Shown: positions 60,711 through 64,000 of the stretch, one piece after another
How the letters are laid out: every line of letters starts with the position of its first letter
How positions within the stretch are numbered: position 1 is the stretch's first letter
NCBI RefSeq assembly: GCF_014633365.1
Contig: NC_068349.1
Span: forward strand, 12,512,753-12,576,752
Source of the DNA: Diospyros lotus
Taxonomy: Eukaryota; Streptophyta; Magnoliopsida; Ericales; Ebenaceae
DNA length: 64,000 nt
Reading direction: 5' to 3'
Made by a program: the position numbers and the translations under genes
Notes under the pieces: model-generated
Database searches by the model: none
The model's input: the letters and a program-made list of their open reading frames with translations, nothing else
Told to the model about the DNA's origin: nothing

Positions 60711-62694
60711 CGGTAAGATCTGTAACTTAGTGAAGGAATAAATCATTCACATCATATATACATATATTCATACACACCCACACACACTGTTTCCAATACA
60801 TATATTCATTGCAAACACTTCACATCATTACACACGCACACACTGTGGGCTATCTCATTTTCACTGTGTGTATGTATCATTCACTGAGTTATGCTACTTG
60901 TACGCACAAAAGTGACGCACAGTTTGATGCAAATCGAGAAATTACGGTAATTTGGATGTGAAAATATCGCGAAATTATGAAAGAGACCCATGTTTTTTGC
61001 TTGAAATTGGGTCACTTATACTCTGTCTCTCTCACTCTCACCCACCTGCACTCTCTCTCTTTTATCTCTCTTTCACCTGCCGCAAGAACTCACCCTCCCA
61101 GAAGACCTGCCTCATCTTCCATTGCGCCTGTTGCCTTCATCTTCTACCGCGCCAGCAATCAGTGTATGTATCTCTCTCTCACTCACTGAAGCATAAACCC
61201 GCACGAACCCACCATCCCAGAAATCAAAACCCTCACTGGCTTCATCTTCTACTGTCACGGGCGACAATCTGACATTTTTGGGCCACCGGCGACTAACACC
61301 AACAACGGCGTTGGTGGTGTCTCTCTCTCTCTCTCTCTTTCTTCTGGAACTTCCTATTGCCGTCGGCAACTATCCACTAATTTTTGTAGCTTATTCGATT
61401 TTTCTCCTCTTGAATTTGTTTATCCTCTTTACTTGATATGCTTTTAATTATTTCTTATTATGATTACATTTGGTGGAGGGCCAGTATTTGAGTGGAAGAT
61501 CTAGATCTCAAAAAAGTAGAAGAAATTTTGTGTTGCCAGCAATGATGTCTGAGCTAGGTAAGCTTGCTTCCTTTATTTCCTTCATTTTCAGATGTTGCCT
61601 TAAATAATTTGAAGAAATTAAGAAAAAAATTTCTACTTATTAAGCAATTGACAAAATTATCTATGCAGTTGACAAAATAAGAATGCTATTGTTAATATAT
61701 TCTTTCACTTGATTTCATTAAGCAAGTGTTCATTATTATCAGTAATGAAATCAAACATTTTCTACATGTCTTAGTGGTTATATAAGTCCAGAGTGTTCAT
61801 TTTGCTACATTTGCACATAATAGTCGATATTATTTTTTGGCACGTGTAACTTCAAAGTCAAGTCAAGGAAATAGCTCTTCAATGCAAAATAATACACAAT
61901 CTACTCAAGCCCTAATACAAGTAGCGCAAGAAACAGGAAATTCCGTGCTAACCCCAATCACTTACAACAGTTGATGGTACGTAATTTTTATATTGTATGC
62001 TTTGACATTATACTTTGTCATTTTTTATAGTTCAATTAAAATTTTTTATCCTCTTTATAGCATGTCCAGTGTCAACCTTGGAATGCAACTTATGAAGTGA
62101 ATTAGATGTCGACTTCTAAAATGGGTCAATCATTTATGCCAACCTATCTGCCACATCGTCGTCTCGAGAAAGATGAAGTGATAGAATCAATGTTGGAAGA
62201 TAGCAATAATAGACAATGAATTTCTTATGTATAAATTGTAGTCCTTTTTTTTGTGCTTAAAGTTGATTTACGTACTAACTTATCATTAAAATTTTAATTA
62301 TGTTTCTATATTATTTATGATAAAATTGATAACTTAAGGAAATGCTTGGGATAAACCTATGCTTCTATATTATTTATGATATTATTCTACCAAACAAATT
62401 TCTATAATCATGCTGCTTCTACACGGCTGGAATACTTGGGATAGTAAATCAGGATACTTATCATAAAATAATCTATTATATTTTTTTTTTCATAGAATAA
62501 TAACAATCTTATTACAAAATATGAAATTGACAAAATTTCATAATAGAAAATTAATTACATTACATAAAATTTATTTTTTTAAGTACTAAATTTACACACC
62601 CAAATAACACAATTTAATTGATAATATCTAACTACTAAATTTATATACTCAAATAACAAAATTTGATCAAATGTAACGGAAAAGGAATGAAAAG

Positions 62695-63770
62695 TGTTGA
62701 ATATTGATTCAAAGTTGTTGATTTAGTGGGTTGATTGGGTCAAAATTCTGTTTACTGATTTAGTGGATTGATTGGGTCAAAATTCTATTTACTGATTTAG
62801 TGGGTTGAGATAATTTCGTTTTTTTAAATTTAAGTCCAGCAATAAATTCTATTTTCTTGTTATTCAGTTGACATATGTTGCATATTTAAAGGCATGATGA
62901 TATGAATAAAAATAAAGAGGTTATAGCCTTTCACATTCATGTTTTTTTTTAGCTTTTGTTCGTTAACTTCATAGCTACCAATATCTCTAAAATTTCAACA
63001 GTGGTATCAGAGAATTCAATGATCTTAAGGGGCCTGTGAGAGAGAACCCATCAACGTCTTCTTTATTTCTATGGCTTCCACCAACACATCATCTCTTTCA
63101 CCACTAGTTTTTAATGGAAAAAATTATCAAGTATGGGCTGTCAAAATGAAAGCTCATTTGAGAGGTCTCAGTTTATGGCAGTGGGTCAAAAGTGAAAGGG
63201 AGATACCTCTGCTTGGCAACAATCCTACGGCAATTGAAGAGGAAACGCTCTTCTAGTTGGTGAGAAGTGCACCAAAAAGAATTGTTTTGGAGAGAATACT
63301 CCATTAAACTGAATTATTATTATTTTTTCAACATTTGAAGGAAGTATTGATTGTGATGAGAAGTGCATCAATAAGTGAAGAGAAGTGCTTCACAATTGGG
63401 AAGAAATTTGGAGAGAAGTGCTCCATACAAAGTTGAAGTTTTGCAACTTTGAATCAAGGAGGAATGTTGAATATTGATTCAAAGTTGTTGATTTAGTGGG
63501 TTGATTGGGTCAAAATTCTGTTTACTGATTTAGTGGATTGATTGGGTCAAAATTCTATTTACTGATTTAGTGGGTTGAGATAATTTTATTTTTTTAAATT
63601 TAAATCCAGCAATAAATCATATTTTCTTGTTATTCAGTTGACATATGTTGTCTATTTAAAGGCATGATAATATGAATAAAAATAAAGAGGTTATAGCCTT
63701 TCACATTTATGTTTTTTTTCAGCTTTTGTTCGTTAACTTCATAGCTACCAATGTCTCTAAAATTCCAACA
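62695..63770 (+). mobile_element. Miniature LTR retrotransposon with a truncated copia gag (TRIM/TR-GAG-like)
   Basis: Two 306-bp LTRs (62695-63000 and 63465-63770), TG...CA, are flanked by the perfect duplication AAAAG. A PBS TGGTATCAGAGA follows the 5' LTR (63002), matching initiator tRNA-Met, and a purine tract (GAATCAAGGAGGAA) precedes the 3' LTR. The whole element is 1,076 bp. Its only ORF is a 61-aa gag start. The LTRs differ at few sites. It must be moved in trans by a full copia relative. Confidence 0.9.
63071..63256 (+). CDS. Truncated copia gag, 61 aa
   Basis: Begins MASTNTSSLSPLVFNGKNYQ and continues WAVKMKAHLRGLSLWQWV, the N-terminal block (DUF4219/UBN2 type) that opens many plant copia gag proteins. 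It stops at a TAG after ETLF, with no further gag or pol before the 3' LTR. Too short to form particles; it may be a relic that helps packaging or has no role. Confidence 0.65.
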   Translation: MASTNTSSLSPLVFNGKNYQVWAVKMKAHLRGLSLWQWVKSEREIPLLGNNPTAIEEETLF

Positions 63771-64000
63771 AAAAGGAATGTAACAGAAAAGGAATGCGTC
63801 AACCTAAGAGGGAGGAGAGAAATAGAAGTGAGGAAGAAGCAATTAATTTGAGTGGCAATCCCAAATAATTTGAGTGGCAATTTCAGGGTATTTCTATCAT
63901 TTCTTGCTGTGCGTCACTTTTGTGCGTACAAGTAGCATCACCCATCATTCACTGCTGCAACTTCACTTAAGATCGGTAATGATGTGAAGTTGCAAACGTC

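Larger units (their letters stand above)
60886..63943. mobile_element. Mutator-like element with a 10-bp target duplication
   Basis: Inverted ends: left GAGTTATGCTACTTGTACGC, and the right end in reverse complement GGGTGATGCTACTTGTACGC; the match continues without a break through AAAAGTGACGCACAG. The flanks are the perfect 10-bp repeat ATCATTCACT (60876-60885, 63944-63953). TIRs starting with G-rich sequence and a 9-11-bp duplication indicate a MULE. No transposase is recognised. The interior has a CT-rich leader-like block (61010-61380), exon-like blocks at about 61480-61555 and 61850-61978 each followed by GTA, and a nested copia-type mini-element. Confidence 0.8.

Noticed and set aside
60952..61272. 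106-codon ORF in the right-hand MULE
   Set aside because: It lies in a CT-rich leader-like block and has no recognisable domain; both strands and several frames are open there.
1..64000. CRISPR arrays, operons, ribosome-binding sites, tRNA or rRNA genes
   Set aside because: The window is plant nuclear DNA; no array of spaced identical repeats and no tRNA or rRNA gene was recognised by eye. A tRNAscan run would be needed to exclude a tRNA fully.

Overview
The window is nuclear DNA of a flowering plant, most likely a eudicot. It is very AT-rich, its genes are split by GT-AG introns, and it holds two clearly plant nuclear genes: the co-chaperone HOP/STI1 and a transit-peptide-bearing chloroplast EF-G. 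Most of the rest is transposable elements. I cannot name the species.

Layout. 1-608: 5' end of a Ty1/copia element on the minus strand, running off the left edge. 617-972: a Tourist-like MITE. 973-5721: no gene recognised. 5722-6540: a solo LTR with a perfect 5-bp target duplication. 6541-10086: unassigned, with one LTR-like stretch. 10096-11537: a Pack-MULE carrying a broken fragment of phospholipid:diacylglycerol acyltransferase (PDAT). 11538-18300: AT-rich DNA with decayed LTR fragments. 18487-22254: HOP (+), seven coding exons, 573 aa, with a perfect heat-shock element before its TATA box. 22766-23597: a second MITE. 26522-31690: plastid EF-G (-), four coding exons, 790 aa. HOP and EF-G are convergent. 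33629-58594: a Tat-lineage Ty3/gypsy element of about 25 kb, swollen by two insertions into its antisense ORF: an Athila-lineage element (40311-54039) and a solo LTR related to the Athila LTRs (55101-56974). 58600-60880: an unrecognised set of exon-like blocks and a three-copy tandem repeat. 60886-63943: a MULE with a 10-bp target duplication, holding a miniature copia-type element (62695-63770).

The most striking object is the Athila-type element. Downstream of integrase, in the env-like position and on the element's own coding strand, it carries two intact intronless ORFs. One (44150-44719) is a complete LONELY GUY (LOG) cytokinin-activating enzyme with its signature motifs. The other (44887-45432) has a basic patch followed by a four-cysteine finger, resembling the cysteine-rich nucleic-acid-binding proteins of carlaviruses, several of which act as silencing suppressors or regulators. 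The element's pol is broken by roughly nine stops and frameshifts, yet its LTRs differ at only about a dozen places by eye, nearly all transitions. This suggests a recent insertion of a copy that was already pol-defective and was mobilised in trans while both accessory ORFs stayed open. A retrotransposon that may raise cytokinin and dampen silencing in the host cell is the candidate new system here; its function is inference.
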